Shown: positions 26,629-40,670, counted from the stretch's first letter. The stretch is 64,000 bases of DNA from Endothia cerciana (GCA_026119935.1 JALRMH010000005.1:992001-1056000), one strand, 5' to 3'. Notes: generated by a model from the sequence alone, not told the origin. Program-made: numbers and translations.

Positions 26629-27630
26629 TCACGTGAACGCCGGGGATCCATCGTTCGCCATCGCCATCTCCTCACTGCCATTCTTGTGGCCCTGGAACCT
26701 ATTGCTCCCAGTCCTGTGTTTCGCGAAGTTCACCGGCAGGAAGTCAAACACGTAGGACCAGGCATCTATATCCGCAGACGACAGTTAGCTCATCCATCAA
26801 CCTCAGCAAGGAACGGCAATGGGGGCAACACTCACAAAAGATATAGACCAGGGCAACGACCCACTCGAGGATCGCGGACTGGTTGTAGCGCCCCGTGTAC
26901 TCGGTCACGCCGAACGCGATCGCCAGCGCCACCTCGATCACGATGAAGACGGCCTTGAAGGTGAAGCTGGCCAGCAGCATCCGGTGCTGGCGGTGCGTCT
27001 GCAGCCCGCGGCCGTGGTCGCGCTTCCGGGCGACGAGGCCGAGGAGGAGGTACTCGACGCAAACGCAGATGGCGCTGATGACGTAGCCGGCGATGAAGAC
27101 GCCCAGGAGGGAGTCGTGGGCGGTGTGGTAGTCGGCGGTGTCGAAGATGGTGAGCAGGACGAGGCCCGCGGCGCCGATGAGGGACCAGAGGATGGACAGG
27201 GCGGACATGGCCTTCTCCCAGCGGCTGTAGTTGGGCACGAGGCGCCTCTTGTGACGCAGCCAGCGCTCGGAGACGAAGACGAGGTCGAAGGTGACGACCA
27301 TGACGGCCGACGTCGTGATGAAGATGGGCTTGCCCCACGAGGTGGCGCCGATGTCCGAGATGTAGACGATGTGCTGGTCGGTCGCGTGCATGAAATCGTA
27401 GTAGGGCTCACCCTTGGCAACCCAGGTGCAGAGCATCGCGAGGAGGCCGCCTGTAGCGTCACGGGAAAAGTCGTCAGATTGGAGGGGGGGGTTTTTTTTT
27501 TTTTTTTCTTCTTCTCCCAAGAAGGGTAGATAGATTGTTAGGGTTCGGGAGGAGAGAGGAGAGTTTGTTGCTCACCTAGCCATACGCAGCCTGAGAAGAC
27601 TGGTATTATCCAGTACGGAAGGCCGAACAT
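26629..27630 (-). CDS. Frag1/DRAM/Sfk1-family membrane protein
   Basis: Three exons: 27630-27576, 27450-26836 and 26765-26629, giving 268 residues. Introns are 125 bp (GTGAGC, CTACAG) and 70 bp (GTGAGT, ATATAG). The joined protein begins MFGLPYWIIPVFSGCVWLGG and has about six hydrophobic segments (about 5-25, 60-80, 100-120, 130-158, 178-202, 212-235). It carries the family signature 'HIVYISDIGATSWGKPIF' after the first segment. The family includes yeast Sfk1 (plasma-membrane PI4-kinase regulation and lipid asymmetry) and animal DRAM and Frag1/PGAP2; which branch this protein belongs to cannot be told here. The C-terminal tail is short, polar and probably cytosolic. The first intron holds a G run followed by a T run of about 17 (around 27492-27507). 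Confidence 0.85.
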
Positions 27631-30600
27631 CTTGATGGAGCTTGGGACGTCAGGAGATTTGTTGTTGTGAGGGCAATTAAGAGTGGATCTGTGAGGGTGG
27701 TCTTGTCGCAGGGCGACGACGATGCGCCTGTCCGCAGGAATAAATATTCTGCTGCCGGCACCGACGGACGAGTACTCACAGCCTCAGAGGGGCTTGCGCT
27801 CGACGTCGTAAGACCTCGTCATTGTGGGTCTTCCGACGAGGCTCGGGATCAATGACGTTGGTTTTTACGGAAATAAGGCGCCGAACGCACTGTCTACAGC
27901 ATACTAAGCATGCCTCCGGACGTGCCGGCCCATTATGCTGACACATCTCAGACCTCAGCCTAGTGTTCGTCGGTTGTGGGCATAGCCGGGTCGTGTTTCA
28001 GACGACTCTTTCTTCCTGTGTTCGCTCATGAGGACGAGGGGGCAGTCTTTGCCTCCCTCTGCCTGGCGGCTTGAGGTCTGCCACTGTTTACTCGGCTTTA
28101 CGTCCTCCATCACGGATGGCCTTTACACTGTCTCTAACTTATCTGGGTAGCCTGGAGTAATTAGACAAAGCGTATTTCCTTCCAAGTGGCCCAGGCGTCA
28201 GTCTTGCAGAATATCTCGAGCAAGCTAAACATACACGCTCCTCCCAGAGAGAAAAAGATTCCGAAAAGGGGACGGGAATTCCCGTCCTCCTCCTTAACCT
28301 CTCTTCTGTCGACCTCTTGATTGTATCTTCTTTCTTCTTGTTCGAACCATAGTGATTTTAAGTTTCAACGTATTCTTGAAGGCTTTGTGTTCGTCGATAA
28401 GTGGACGGCCACAGATATGAGGAAAAGGAAGCACCTCGTCAGGGAACCCGTTTGGCTTAATGGAACACAAGGCTACGCTCTCTGGTATAATAGTGGCATT
28501 TGACCCAAATTGATGACTAGCACCCATCTGCTTGTAGTCGGCAAACATCTAGTGGACACAAGGTATGTAGAAGTGAAAGACCTGAGAGACTTACGTAGAT
28601 AAAAACACTACCATGGCAAGACTTTTCTGGGCCAGGTCTATGCACGGGTACGTGTATTAAGGTCCTTTGATAGGGCTTGTAAACAACCCATTTCACACTT
28701 CGCAATCTCTTAATAGTAAAAGCTCATGGGACCCCATGCCCCAAGAGCAGTCAAGATAGACCTCATCAAGGCGGTCGGATAGTCACGATCATTTCGTGTG
28801 ACCAGCTACGTGGGAATGTCAAGTCCAGGGTGTTCTGAACAATAACTTACCTTCCTTGTCTTTGAGCAGATGGCCTACCTATGACTTGTTGCTTGACCAC
28901 TTGTTCGATAGTAGCAGCCAATGCCCGCTGTTCCATCCACTTTGAGGCAGAAGACGACGTCTGGAGGCAGCTCGCTTCAGTTCAGCACGCTGACGACCTA
29001 TGATTCCCTCCTTATGCCAACTCCAGGAATATATAGGATGTAACGCGGGCCGGGAACTTGGAAGCTGGATACAAGTAAAACCCCGAGTGGTTTCCGAGCG
29101 CCCCCAATATCGCACCAAGAGGGAAACCCACGAAACTGGAAAACGTCAGTCAGGACCGTGAATTCAGCTAGAGAACGGGACTCACTGCTGCGGAGGCCAT
29201 ATTGGACAGGACGACCACTGCCCATAAATGCCCTTCCAGTCGGGTGCCTGCCGCGCCACAATAAGTGACATGTGCGCTCAGGTCAACGCGTACCAACAGT
29301 GGTGGGGTAAGAAGCTTCAAGACGTATCAGGGCACCATAGGAACCCGTCAGATTGGGGCGCGTGTCTTGGCTCCAGCTTAGGTCGCTGCGCGTCAGCCGC
29401 ATGGCCGGCTATTGCTCCCATCCTGACTGAGTGCTCCAATGACCTGGAGAATCACGGCAGTGGCACCGTGGTCACAGCGCACATACGCGCGAACGACTCC
29501 GCTCGCTTGGGGAGTCGCTTTGTATACGCCCGAGTCTGAAAGTGAGACAAGGCTCCAGTCAAAGCTTCACCGGGACGCTGAATTGCTACGGGCTCAATGA
29601 AGCACCGTCGCATATCAGTCATCCTCCACCTCCCCTTCTAAGGCCACGGTACTATAGCTTCGGCACTCAAGAGATATGGCCAATCACTTGGTCGGACTGG
29701 GCTTGCGTCGCGTAGCAGACGGTCATAGCGACCTTCCAGGAGAGAACTCGTTGAACGGCGCCAAATATATTCACGCAAGAGGCCTTTACGGAGGGACCTC
29801 ACGGTTACAAGCACTGGCCAGCAGTCGCCTCCTCGGTGATGGAGGCTCACGTGTTTCTGTACCTTGGCTCTGGTGCCCAAGGCGGCCCTGACGAGGAGAT
29901 CCTAGAGGCAGAGCCGGCGTTTGTGCTCTTAGCTGTGCGTAGCTCTCACACTTGTCTCGAACGAGCGGCCCTCACGCTGGAGAATCGTGAGGTTGTGATT
30001 CTCAGAGGGCCCGATATTCAAGGTGTGATCGTCAGGGGAAGTGCAAAACTTGGTAACCCATGGGGAGACCTGGACGGGGTCTCCGGCGGACCACGGTTGA
30101 AAGGATAAAAAATAAAAATAAAAATAAAAATAAAAAAACATAGTTCAAGCTGAACCTTATTTGATGATACTAGCACAACCTTGGAAGCCGTAGCGCCGTG
30201 ATCGGTTCAGCCCACGCACCGGGGTTGACTACACACGTTAAAGAGCTTGGACTATTCCGCCAGTCTCTGAACCCACGCCCGCGAGCTGAACCTTGGTCAA
30301 GTACCGTGATGGCAGCTCTGTGGTCTGCAATGCTGTGGTCAGTAGAAAGTAAGGGCAGTAGATCATTTCATGACGTTGAGGAACATGATGATCACATGGT
30401 CGGTGTTGAAATGAACCGCGTCAACCTTTCAGCTCTCAGGTGATCTGATCGGCTGGGACAGCCGGTGAATGCTAGCTGCCGACAATATCGTGAATGAGAG
30501 CATGGATGCACTGGGGAGTCGGAAAAGCCAGAGGCCAAGTGAAGTCGTCTACATGTGACATGGCACCTTGGACAACTCAAGGCTGTCCAGAGTAGAGACG

Positions 30601-32690
30601 GCCTTCCCTACAGACAGCTTGTCCGGGTGTCTAGGAGGCCTTATGGCGCAATTGAGAATCCAGGACTTTAATCATAGCATCTATTAGGTCTGCATATTAG
30701 GTCTGCAATTGGTCGGTGAATACAAACGACAGTGGAGACGTTGAGAATCTTGGATACAGGCGCAATACGGAGTAGAAAGGCGGTCTTCTGTCTGTAGGAA
30801 CGGGTATGCCTACTGGGAACCCTCCCATGGAACGCTGCCGTTCTGGCTGCGCTAATCTTGGCGCCTGAGCTGACGCACAGAACGATCCGCGAAGATTTCT
30901 TCGAGATACGAATGGGTGGAGTAATTGTAGTGGTCCGTGACAAAGCCGGGCGCGGTTGTAGTCGGAGGGATGTCTATGGGCGGAGCACGATGTCGTGGGT
31001 GGCTTTCGGCTCCGTACCACCGGCGGCCAAGCGGGAGGAGGCGAGGGGCCAAGCGGTGGGATACCGACGGGTAGCCAGAAAATGCCGTCCAAAATCACGC
31101 TGACGACACTGAGTTACGTTGAAGTTTCAAGGCAGGCTCATGTACGACAGTTCGGTCATCTCCCTGTTCGTGCCTGTGAATCAGCATGTGAGTAGTTTCG
31201 GTGCCGTGCCACGACGGTGGTCTTAAGGCTCCCAGTGGCGGGCGGTCGTGGGACTCGAGAGAAAGCTCTCGGGTGGACTGTAGTTCGAAGTGTTCTATCG
31301 CCGGGCAGGTCTTGGAAAACTTGGCGGCATGCGAAGTCCAACCGCCTGTGCTGCAGACCGGCATTTGCGCCTCGGGGAGCCAATAGTAGTCTCGCCAATT
31401 GCGATCGAGAAGGTCTGGTGAGCGTCAGTGTGGGTGCCATTGCAGCCTAGGCCGGGTGGACAGCGAGGGTGGGTATGACAGCCTGTGAGAATCTCCTTGT
31501 TTGTTGAGCGGTGCCATGCTGGTAGAACGGCGGCGCTCTTTCTCTTCCCTGCACGGGATGCAGAGCCCGGTGAAGCTGCGGCTGCTATCGCGATCCGAGT
31601 CTGGCCCCGCTCTTGGTGCTCGGACTGAGCCGTGATGGTCTAATTAGCGATACGATAGGCCAAGCGACGGATGGTGAGCGTCTAAGCCGGCGCCAAGGTG
31701 GTGATGGGTGGGTGCGTGGTCAGGCGGCTCGAGAGCGTATGCCTCTCACGCTCTCGGGAACCCTTTCACACAGACTCTTAGGGGTTAGTTCTGATTGTGT
31801 GTGCTGCGCGGTATGGCTTCGGAAGACATATACATGACCGCCGTGCGCCCCCCGTCTGATAACGCTGAAACCAGTCAGCTCGGAGGCATGTTGTGTCCAC
31901 GGCCTGCCGGTGAGAAGGATTGGCCCGATTGACAAGTCAACACTGACAAGCGAACACGAAGTCGAGGTTTGGCGTCAAGAAATTGCAAGAGGAACTCAGG
32001 ATCTTCGACGGCATGAGAGTATCCGCAGTTGGGCTTCCAGACCCCAGGCAGTGGAGACATCGTCAGGCTGGCAGATATCTTTCCAGAGTCGCAGTCGGTC
32101 TCCGGTGCGGTGCTGTCAGTCACATTGTGTACCGTCTCATTTCTTGGGGTGGATTATGGTGGTCGTGATGGGTCTTGCTCATGGTCCTTGCTCGAGTAGG
32201 TGTCATGCTATGTCATGCATACAGCGTACATGAGGCGTACATTAAGCTGCGTTCCAACAGGGTGCTGTGCAGGCCCGGTAGACGCGGGTACCGGGCCAGC
32301 AGGCCTGGATGGCTCTGAGTTGGACCGAGGTGAGGGCGAGAACAAAGGAGGAGGCGGATGGGGAGGAGGGATGGTGGCGGGCACCTAACGACTTTTGTAG
32401 TCGGGCCCTGGATCAGACGAGACGACGATAGAAGAGGTGCAATCAACGTGCGGTCGCGAACGAAGACATGCAGTTGAGTTGAAGAGGTCCTGGTGAAGGA
32501 TGTAGGGAGGGAGTGAGATTAGGTTCCTGAAGCCAATGGCAGCTCTGGTTGTGAACCTTGTGAGAGTGAGAAGTCCATTTTTGGGTTTGGCGGAAGTGGG
32601 GGGCAGGGCAGTTTGGTTTTAGCCTGCAACGCCCGCAACTGAACAAGGTCAGGTCCTCAAAGGCTCGAGCTGACCTCGACTTGACCTGAC
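27631..32690. other. Gene-poor stretch with simple repeats
   Basis: About 5 kb with no supported gene. Small ORFs lack motifs and conflict between strands. Simple repeats seen: an A-rich AAAAAT array at 30106-30138 and a 13-bp tandem duplication at 30682-30707. The start of the block is the probable promoter of the Frag1-type gene. Confidence 0.45.
30106..30138. repeat. AAAAAT tandem array
   Basis: About five consecutive A5-T units end in an A7 run. It is a simple A/T microsatellite in otherwise GC-rich DNA; a poly(A)-like tail of a degraded retroelement is conceivable but nothing upstream supports it. Confidence 0.85.
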
Positions 32691-34159
32691 CTGACTCTGC
32701 GACGTGCCTGCCTGCCTGCCCTGCCTGCCGTTGAGCCCCCCTGCCTGCCCCCCTTCCCTTGAAAACGCACTTGCTCCCCCCCCCCAAAGGCTCCCCCAAC
32801 TTGTGCCAGCAGCCGGCCAGTCTGCCCCTAGTCATAGTCACAATCCCAGGTCCAGGTCCAGGTCCAGGCCCAGGTCCAGGTCCAGGCCAAATCCGAGCAA
32901 TTGGGAGTGCCAAGTCTCGATTTGCAACGCAGCCGTCGTCCTCCCTAGCGCGCTTTCATCAGCTCCAGGCGGGCACCTCTGCGCCCCCAGTGCCACCCCC
33001 CGGTGCATCCCCCTTCGAAACCGTCCAGGTAGCGTTGGGACTGGAATTTTCCCTGGGCCTTACCTGGCATCCCCGATCTGCCCGTTGCCTTCCCACTCCC
33101 ATTCCTCGCCTGCGCCCGAGCGATCTTTTTGCCTTTTGTTGACCCGACACTTCCACCACAATCCCAAGGCGACTTGTCAATCCAATTCATCTCTAAGGCG
33201 ACCACAAGACCTGATTCAGGCATTTTCTGACCTGCACCCCACCACGGCGATCGAGGATTCACTCCTCTATTTTTCGAACCCAGCACCACGCGACGCACCT
33301 GACGATCGAGCCTGTTTCGGCACCCATCTGCGACGAACAAAGACGAGAGGGAGGCGAAAGAAGAAAAAAATTACAAAAAAAAAACCAAAAAACCACCCAC
33401 GATCCCGCTCCGTGCCTCCCGACTGCACCCATCACGAGGCGATTTTCAATCCTCAACCAGGCGACACCCGGCTCAAAGAGGCCGAGATCACGTCCATCGG
33501 CATCTTCTCTTCGCATTGAAGGGGCGACCCAGACGCGAACGTCCTGACGCAGCCCCAGTACCGCGGTCTGGCGATCCACGTCACACCCACCTGGCCCCGC
33601 TGCTGAAGCTGTCTCGACGCGACACTTACCTCAACGCCTCAGTCGTCCGTCCCGGCTGGCAGCACACAAGCACCCCTTACCCACTCGGATAGCACCTCAG
33701 ATACAGTAGATTTGGCCGTCACCACTCCATCCTGCGAAGGCGATTGACACACAGCAGACGCTTTCAGCTTTTTGAAAGCGACCTCCGGCTGAGATCACTT
33801 CTAAAACGTACGTCTGCTCCGCACCCTCCTCACCTCCGTCACTATACCGCCGCCCTGCATCCACGCTTGACTTCCCATCCCGTGCTTGGCTCCATTCATT
33901 GCCTTGCCTGCCACTTGAGAACCCTCGTCACCCTATCGCCTACCTTTTCCTGCACATGGCAGTCCTTCTCCCCTCTCCCAACGCCGAGTGCTAACGAATC
34001 GATCCGGATGCAGTCGACAGAAGTGTATCAATCCACCCAACCTGCCTGACTGCGTAAAATCCTGTCCCACCGCAGCGCATTCCCACCCCTCCGGCGCGTC
34101 CACCCCTCCTCCCCTCTCCGCCATCATCACGCCAGCTCTTGGCGGCCGACACACTCATC
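32691..34159 (+). promoter_or_regulatory. Pyrimidine-rich promoter/leader of the PP1 gene
   Basis: About 1.5 kb before the PP1 start codon is C/T-rich on the coding strand and carries CT and CCCC blocks, typical of promoters and leaders of strongly expressed fungal housekeeping genes. It contains the hexamer array at 32847-32888 and a C run near 32777. A long ORF here has low-complexity Pro/Ser composition and is not considered coding. The transcription start is not defined. Confidence 0.4.
32847..32888. repeat. CCAGGT hexanucleotide array
   Basis: About seven units of CCAGGT with a few CCAGGC variants, 1.3 kb upstream of the PP1 start codon. It is not part of a supported coding exon. Confidence 0.85.
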
Positions 34160-35516
<1,357 letters not shown>

Positions 35517-36863
35517 TTTGCCTCCTCCACTCACCACGCAACACGGTCAAACCCAACTACTACACACGAACGAATTCTCGCTCCTCGCCGTGTCAGATCT
35601 AAAAGGCTCTCTGTTCTTGGTTCTTCTCTGTCGAACGCTTGCCTCGATGTACTACCACTTCGCGTTGACTGCAGGAGACGCGCGCCCTTGTCTCGCCAAA
35701 ATATTCAGGTCACCGTTGGACCGCCCTATGGCTGACTCGACTGAGGATTTCATCGGTGTGGAACATAACATAATGATATTCTACCTTCCAACAAATTCTC
35801 GGACGAAATGCGGATCGCCCGTCTGCCCATCGACCTGCTCCCGGCCACCTCTGCGGCGATGATCTCCAACGATTCCTATACATCTGCTTCCTCGGCCTCG
35901 GCAACAGTCCCGATGAAACGATGTCACGCCTATTCGGTTGCCTCAGTCCTGCGTTGCGTCGGGCGGTCAGGTAAAAAGGCAAGGAAAAGGGACGTTTCTT
36001 GGTCAGCTTCGCGGATGCATGTAGCGATGCGCCTGGTGGATTCATTTTCTTACATCGAGGCTCGGCAACGAGAGAAGAACCTAGGAAGCTCTCTGCGAAA
36101 GGGAGGACAAGTTGATGCGAGGGCAGAGCTCATGAGAGGAGTGACCTGACGATCGTGATGGGATGGAAGGGTCGGACCATGGATGGGGAAAGGGGGAGAT
36201 TTTCTTAATTGCTGTTTAAGTATTGATACTTGACTCTGTGGTTCCGCTGCTCTTGACTTTCCCTACATCTATTCCGTTCGTGATTCTTTTCTTTCGATCA
36301 CTGGCGGCACTGGCGGCACTGGCGGCACTGGCGGCAGGCATTTGTAGCTTCTGCTCAATGACTCGAACTGGGTGAGGAAAACTCGGCTGGCGAGGGGGAG
36401 AAGCGTCTGGACTAAAACTAGAAATCAACAGAACAATTCACGACCCCACCGCAAGTCCCCAGCGGCATGCCAGTCTAGTGACTTCGCAGTGCGCTTGCAG
36501 ATGGTGCCCGCCCCGGGCCAGTGCGTTCAAACGTTCATAGCACCATGCGCCTCAAGGGATAGATGTGCTTTACTTTTCAAGTATTTGCTGACCATATGAA
36601 CAGGCATCTGCTCAGTCTTGCTGTATGAACACTTAGGGTCGTATGAGAACAACGACTTCGGGTATAGCCCGTGACCCAGCCTATCAGCCAAAGCTCTCGC
36701 AAGCATCAACAAATACGTCTTCCATACTGTCACCCGGCTTATTTCCTTCGTAGATCCTTCCTCCGTTACAGACCCCTCGGATCAGGTCATTGAAGGCCAA
36801 GACTTCTTCCTTCGTGGACCCTTTCATGTTTGTCTAGAGTTTCTTCGGGCTAGTGCTCGCCCT
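35517..36863. other. 3' region of PP1 and convergent spacer
   Basis: Likely holds the PP1 3' UTR. A nine-base unit (CTGGCGGCA) is repeated four times at 36301-36336. No supported gene. Confidence 0.55.
36301..36336. repeat. Nine-base tandem repeat, four copies
   Basis: Four perfect copies of CTGGCGGCA follow each other, between the 3' ends of the PP1 and ankyrin genes. Confidence 0.9.
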
Positions 36864-39129
36864 CTACTCTATCAAACTGGACGGTGTGTGTCCGGTCTGA
36901 TCCCTGCGATCCGTGTCCACCTGCTCCTGTGTAAGTCCGAGACCCATCAAGTACTCGATGTGATCGATACCACTATAGGCTGCTGCGTAGTGAAGAACAC
37001 CCCTCCCGGTACTATCCCGGACCTGCGTCTCCGCTCCCCTCCCGTATAGGATTTGGAATAATATGTTGTCCCACGGGATCATCGCCGCGTTCAGGAGTGG
37101 CGTACAGCCCCATTTGTCAGGCGCATCAATGTCGGCCCCTGCCGTGAGCAGCGCGTCGAGCTTGCCGCTGCAGTCCCAGGGGTCTCGGGCCAGCGACTCG
37201 TACACCAGGTTGTTCAGGGGCGTGAGGCGGTTTCCCTGGTCCCGGACGTCGACGTCGCAGCCTGCGTCCAGCAGCACGGCCACCGTCTCCGTGGACGCCT
37301 CGGCAGAGGCCGCCGCGGCCAGGTGCAGAGGCGCCTTGCCGTTGACGTCGGCCGCGTCGATGTTGCTGCCGGCGGCCAGGAGCCTCCTTACCACGTCGAG
37401 ATGGCCGCGTTGCGCAGCAAAATGCAGGGCGGTGCGCCCGTTGAGGTTCCTCGTGTCGACATGCGCGCCCGCCTCGAGCAGTATCTCCAAGCTGGCCTTG
37501 TCCTGCCTGCGGGATGCCCAGTGAAGGGGAGAATATCCCAGTCCGTCCAGCAAGTTCGGGGATGCTGGCTCTCGCTGTACGGCATCTCTCAGGGTGAGAC
37601 CTGTTCTTGTAATCGTGCTCGTTCTGAGGATGGTGTCGTGGATCAGAGTGGAGTTGTATGAATTATCATCGTCCATCTGTACGATGGCCTCGTACAAATT
37701 GCGCATCCGCTCACTCACGGGCTCGAGGTCACTTATATACAAGCGCCCCCTGGCCTTACTGGCGGGAGATCTAGGCGCAAGACAGGTCAGATGTCATTAA
37801 TTGTTACTTCCAACCATGAAAATGGTGAACATCGGGAGTTCCACTTACATCCCATGGAAGTTCTTGAAAGTGATGTCGCATCCGACCTGTAAGAGGATCT
37901 TCACCATTGCGGGCTGTCCAGTAGACATGGAATGCTGCTCAGCTGTCAACTTGGCGGGCTTCCAACAGCTGCAGATAGTGCAAAACCTTACAAGGAGTAG
38001 AGATGTTCCCGACGGCGATATATCTGTAGGAGTGTTGATTTTCGACGAGAATCTCTGTTGGAGTCTTGTTGTATCGCAGCAGCGAATAGCTTTCCAGACC
38101 GAGTCGCGTGGACTGATGACGCGGGGGACCTTGAGGTATAAAGATGCCCCTTGGCCCGTCAAGGAATCCCACGACAGCGTCAACAAGAGTGCTCGAGACA
38201 ATATCCAGCTCGGAAGGTGATAATATAACTTGAACGTGGACTTCGCCCGGCTCTGACAGCCAACATAGTCGCACGATTTGGCCTTGAAGAGCGGCAACGC
38301 ATTGTAGGCCAGGAACAGGGCACCGAAGGCCTTTTTAAGACATTCAGGGCTGCTGACGAGCTCTATGCGGTGACATTGGCATCTGCACGTCGAAGCGCAG
38401 GGCGTGCGCCTGAAGGCCTGGACACAAGCGACGGTGTCTGACACGGGGGAGTGCTGCATCTGCGCTGGAGGACTGGCGACTGTGGGATGGCTTGCGGAAT
38501 AAGGCGTTGAGCTTTCTGTTCGGATTGTCGAATGCTGCACAGATGAGATGCTCGCGGTCAAAGCGGCCAGACTGCCCACAGCCTGAATCTGAGTCTCGCG
38601 AAGATGGCACAGAGATTCCTCAACGCGCCGAAGAGACTCGCTGCTCCCAGCAGCAATACCCCCGGATGGAATTGCCAAGCTCACCTGCCGAGACACGGGA
38701 AGACGCGCTCCACCTCGAGGAGTAGTTGGCCCTGTGAGGTTGTGCCTGTGGCGGCTCTTGAAGCGAAGCAGACCGCCAAGGTCTCTCGAGCTTGGCGTGC
38801 ACGGTCACGAAGAGAGAGGATACGGTCCCTTTCGAGCTTCCACCTGACCGCGGATATTCTGTGTTGGCCGTTCCTGTTAAAGCCTTTGCTGCTCGCGAGG
38901 AATCTGCCCACCATGTCTTCCATCTCCTTCACGATCCCCTGAAGACCGGCCACACATCTCGTTACGGCATCCGAGCCCGATGTGGTCGGGTGATCATCCT
39001 GCAATTGATTTGACAGCGGCTGTAAAGTCGTAAGCTTGAGAGCTTGGGTTAGCTCGCGTAAGGGTTATTGCAAAATGCTTGTGACATGCGGACGCTCACT
39101 TCGTTTAGCAACGCGCATAAGCACGTCAT
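36864..39129 (-). CDS. Ankyrin-repeat protein of a fungal NLR-associated type, with Cys/His cluster
   Basis: Proposed exons: 39129-39100, 39019-38685, 38640-37849 and 37770-36864, giving 687 residues. Frames join without stops. Introns are 80, 44 and 78 bp; the 44-bp one is unusually short and the first exon is the least certain part. Order of parts: a helical N-terminus (about 20-115) like the helical N-terminal regions of fungal STAND proteins; a linker; a compact Cys/His motif (CASTCRCQCH, about 202-211) before a hydrophobic globular region with 'SWILSRALLLTLSWDSLTG'; then about six ankyrin repeats (467-660; LGYSPLHWASRR, NGRTALHFAAQRGH, NGKAPLHLAAAA). I remember this arrangement (helices, CxCxCH, ankyrins) as a recurring orphan family in Sordariomycetes, often near HET and NLR genes. 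No NTPase motif is present and the function is unknown. Confidence 0.65.
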
Positions 39130-40035
39130 GCCCCCGAGAATCTTCTAGGCGAGAGGTTTAATTGAAGAAGAAATGTACAAAAAGGCGTCCCACGCCGTCC
39201 CTCACCCCTCCGTCGTCAGAAGCTTGGGAATGGCCCTCCCACCCCTTCCATCCCCAACATCGGCCAAGAAGGCCTTAAGAAACTCCCCAATGCGGTCATT
39301 TCACAACCAAATGGAAGCTAGGCTTCTGTACCTCGTCTTGGCCTGCATGTCCAGTGCCCCAAAATCAAGTAAACCATTCTAACATGGCAACGGCAAGGCA
39401 TTTTCTAGCTGGCAGCCATTCTGCGCTGTCAGCTCCTGTGGCTGTGGCTGTCCGGGGCGTCGAATCAATGCGGACCACATCCCCAGGGTGTGTTCAGTGA
39501 TTGTTCCGCCACGACCTCAGCCTTCAGTTCTGTTATAAGGTGCGTATGTTATACTACTACGAGGATAGATAACTCGCATAGCTGGTGAGCCTTGGAAGGT
39601 TTCATGTGATTGATGACGACTATCAAGGCTTGCGTTTTGGGCAGGAACACACTCAACAATTATCACTTCCAACATTATTTATCTCATCTCAGAGGCAGAA
39701 TCGATGTCTAGGTCCCTCGTATCAAACAAGGAGAGCATATTGCCGATCTTGAAACCCAAAGGAGCAAGCATGAGACACTCGAGAACATACTGAAGGGGGG
39801 CCCAAATAATCTTCTCGGTGTGGCGCCCACAAAGCATGTTCCGTTTTCTAGAAATCGACATTATGTCGGCCGTACGGATGAGCTCGAAAAGCTTCACAAT
39901 GTGTTGTCCCCTGACCAGTCATCACTGCGAAGCTCAGGTCTTCAATGCAACAGCGCGTCGCTGTTCTGCAAGGACTAGGCGGGACGGGAAGGACTGAAAT
40001 AACCTTGGAATAAGCCTATCGATTCATACCTTGTT
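39130..40035. other. Spacer between ankyrin gene and NLR relic
   Basis: No supported coding sequence. Likely the promoter of the minus-strand ankyrin gene plus flank of the plus-strand relic. Confidence 0.5.
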
Positions 40036-40039
40036 TCAA

Positions 40040-40670
40040 CTCTGTTCTCTGGGTCACTGCTGAGATTTATCGAGAGGCTATTCCAAGATAATTGTCTCAT
40101 TGGATATGCCCGAGACGACTACGAGGGCAAGAGACAACGTTCTCAGGTGGCTGAACGATACAGACACTGCTTGGCTCTTGCTTTTTGACAACGCTCTAGA
40201 TGAAGATGCTAGGTTCTTGCGCGATTTCTGGCCCAACGGAAAAGGCGGATCCATCTTAGTCACAACGAGGAATGCCTGTCTGTCGCTCGAGTTCAATATT
40301 TCAGCCGACATCCGTCTTGGCCCAATCGACGAGGAAGCTTTCCGTAAAAATACTGACCTGTTCACTGCCAGATGTCCTCAACGAGCAGGCGCATGATCAG
40401 GCCGCCGCGATTCGCAAGTTGGTTCCTTTGACAAAGCGTCAACTCTCCTGGAGAGAGAGTCATCACAAGCGCTATCGATCCTGGCCAAGAATGAAGAGTT
40501 TCAAGCATGTAGGGTGTAAGTATCGATTTTTTTTTATTTTTAGTAAAAAAATCCCTTGATATTTTCCACCTTGACTTCTAGGGAATGTCCGCCTCGATCA
40601 GGGAAGTCTAAATGCCGCATCTGATATCCACCAGCGTGCACTTGACTACCAGGTCCGCGCCTGGGTCAGC
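40040..40670 (+). pseudogene. Broken NB-ARC/TPR (fungal NLR-like) gene fragment
   Basis: Pieces of an NLR-type protein occur in order but in different frames. Near 40048-40085 a fragment reads LWVTAEIYREAIPR before a stop, like the RNBS-A region. From 40100 a second frame gives 'DNVLRWLNDTDTAWLLLFDNALDEDARFLRDFWPNGKGGSILVTTRN', which contains a Walker B-like LLLFDN and the RNBS-B-like GSILVTTRN of NB-ARC domains. Around 40430-40515 a third frame is helical, and at 40582-40655 a TPR-like helix pair (GNVRLDQGS...IHQRALDYQ) follows a TAG acceptor. No P-loop is seen upstream and frames do not join. It is best read as a truncated, decayed NB-ARC-TPR gene. Fungal NLRs act in non-self recognition and cell death. 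Confidence 0.6.

Noticed and set aside
26819..27529. Plus-strand ORF of 236 acidic codons
   Set aside because: It is antisense to the Frag1-type membrane gene, whose spliced protein has clear family motifs.
32704..33519. Plus-strand ORF of 271 codons upstream of PP1
   Set aside because: Low-complexity Pro/Ser/Arg translation of a pyrimidine-rich leader and the CCAGGT array; no conserved-looking segment.
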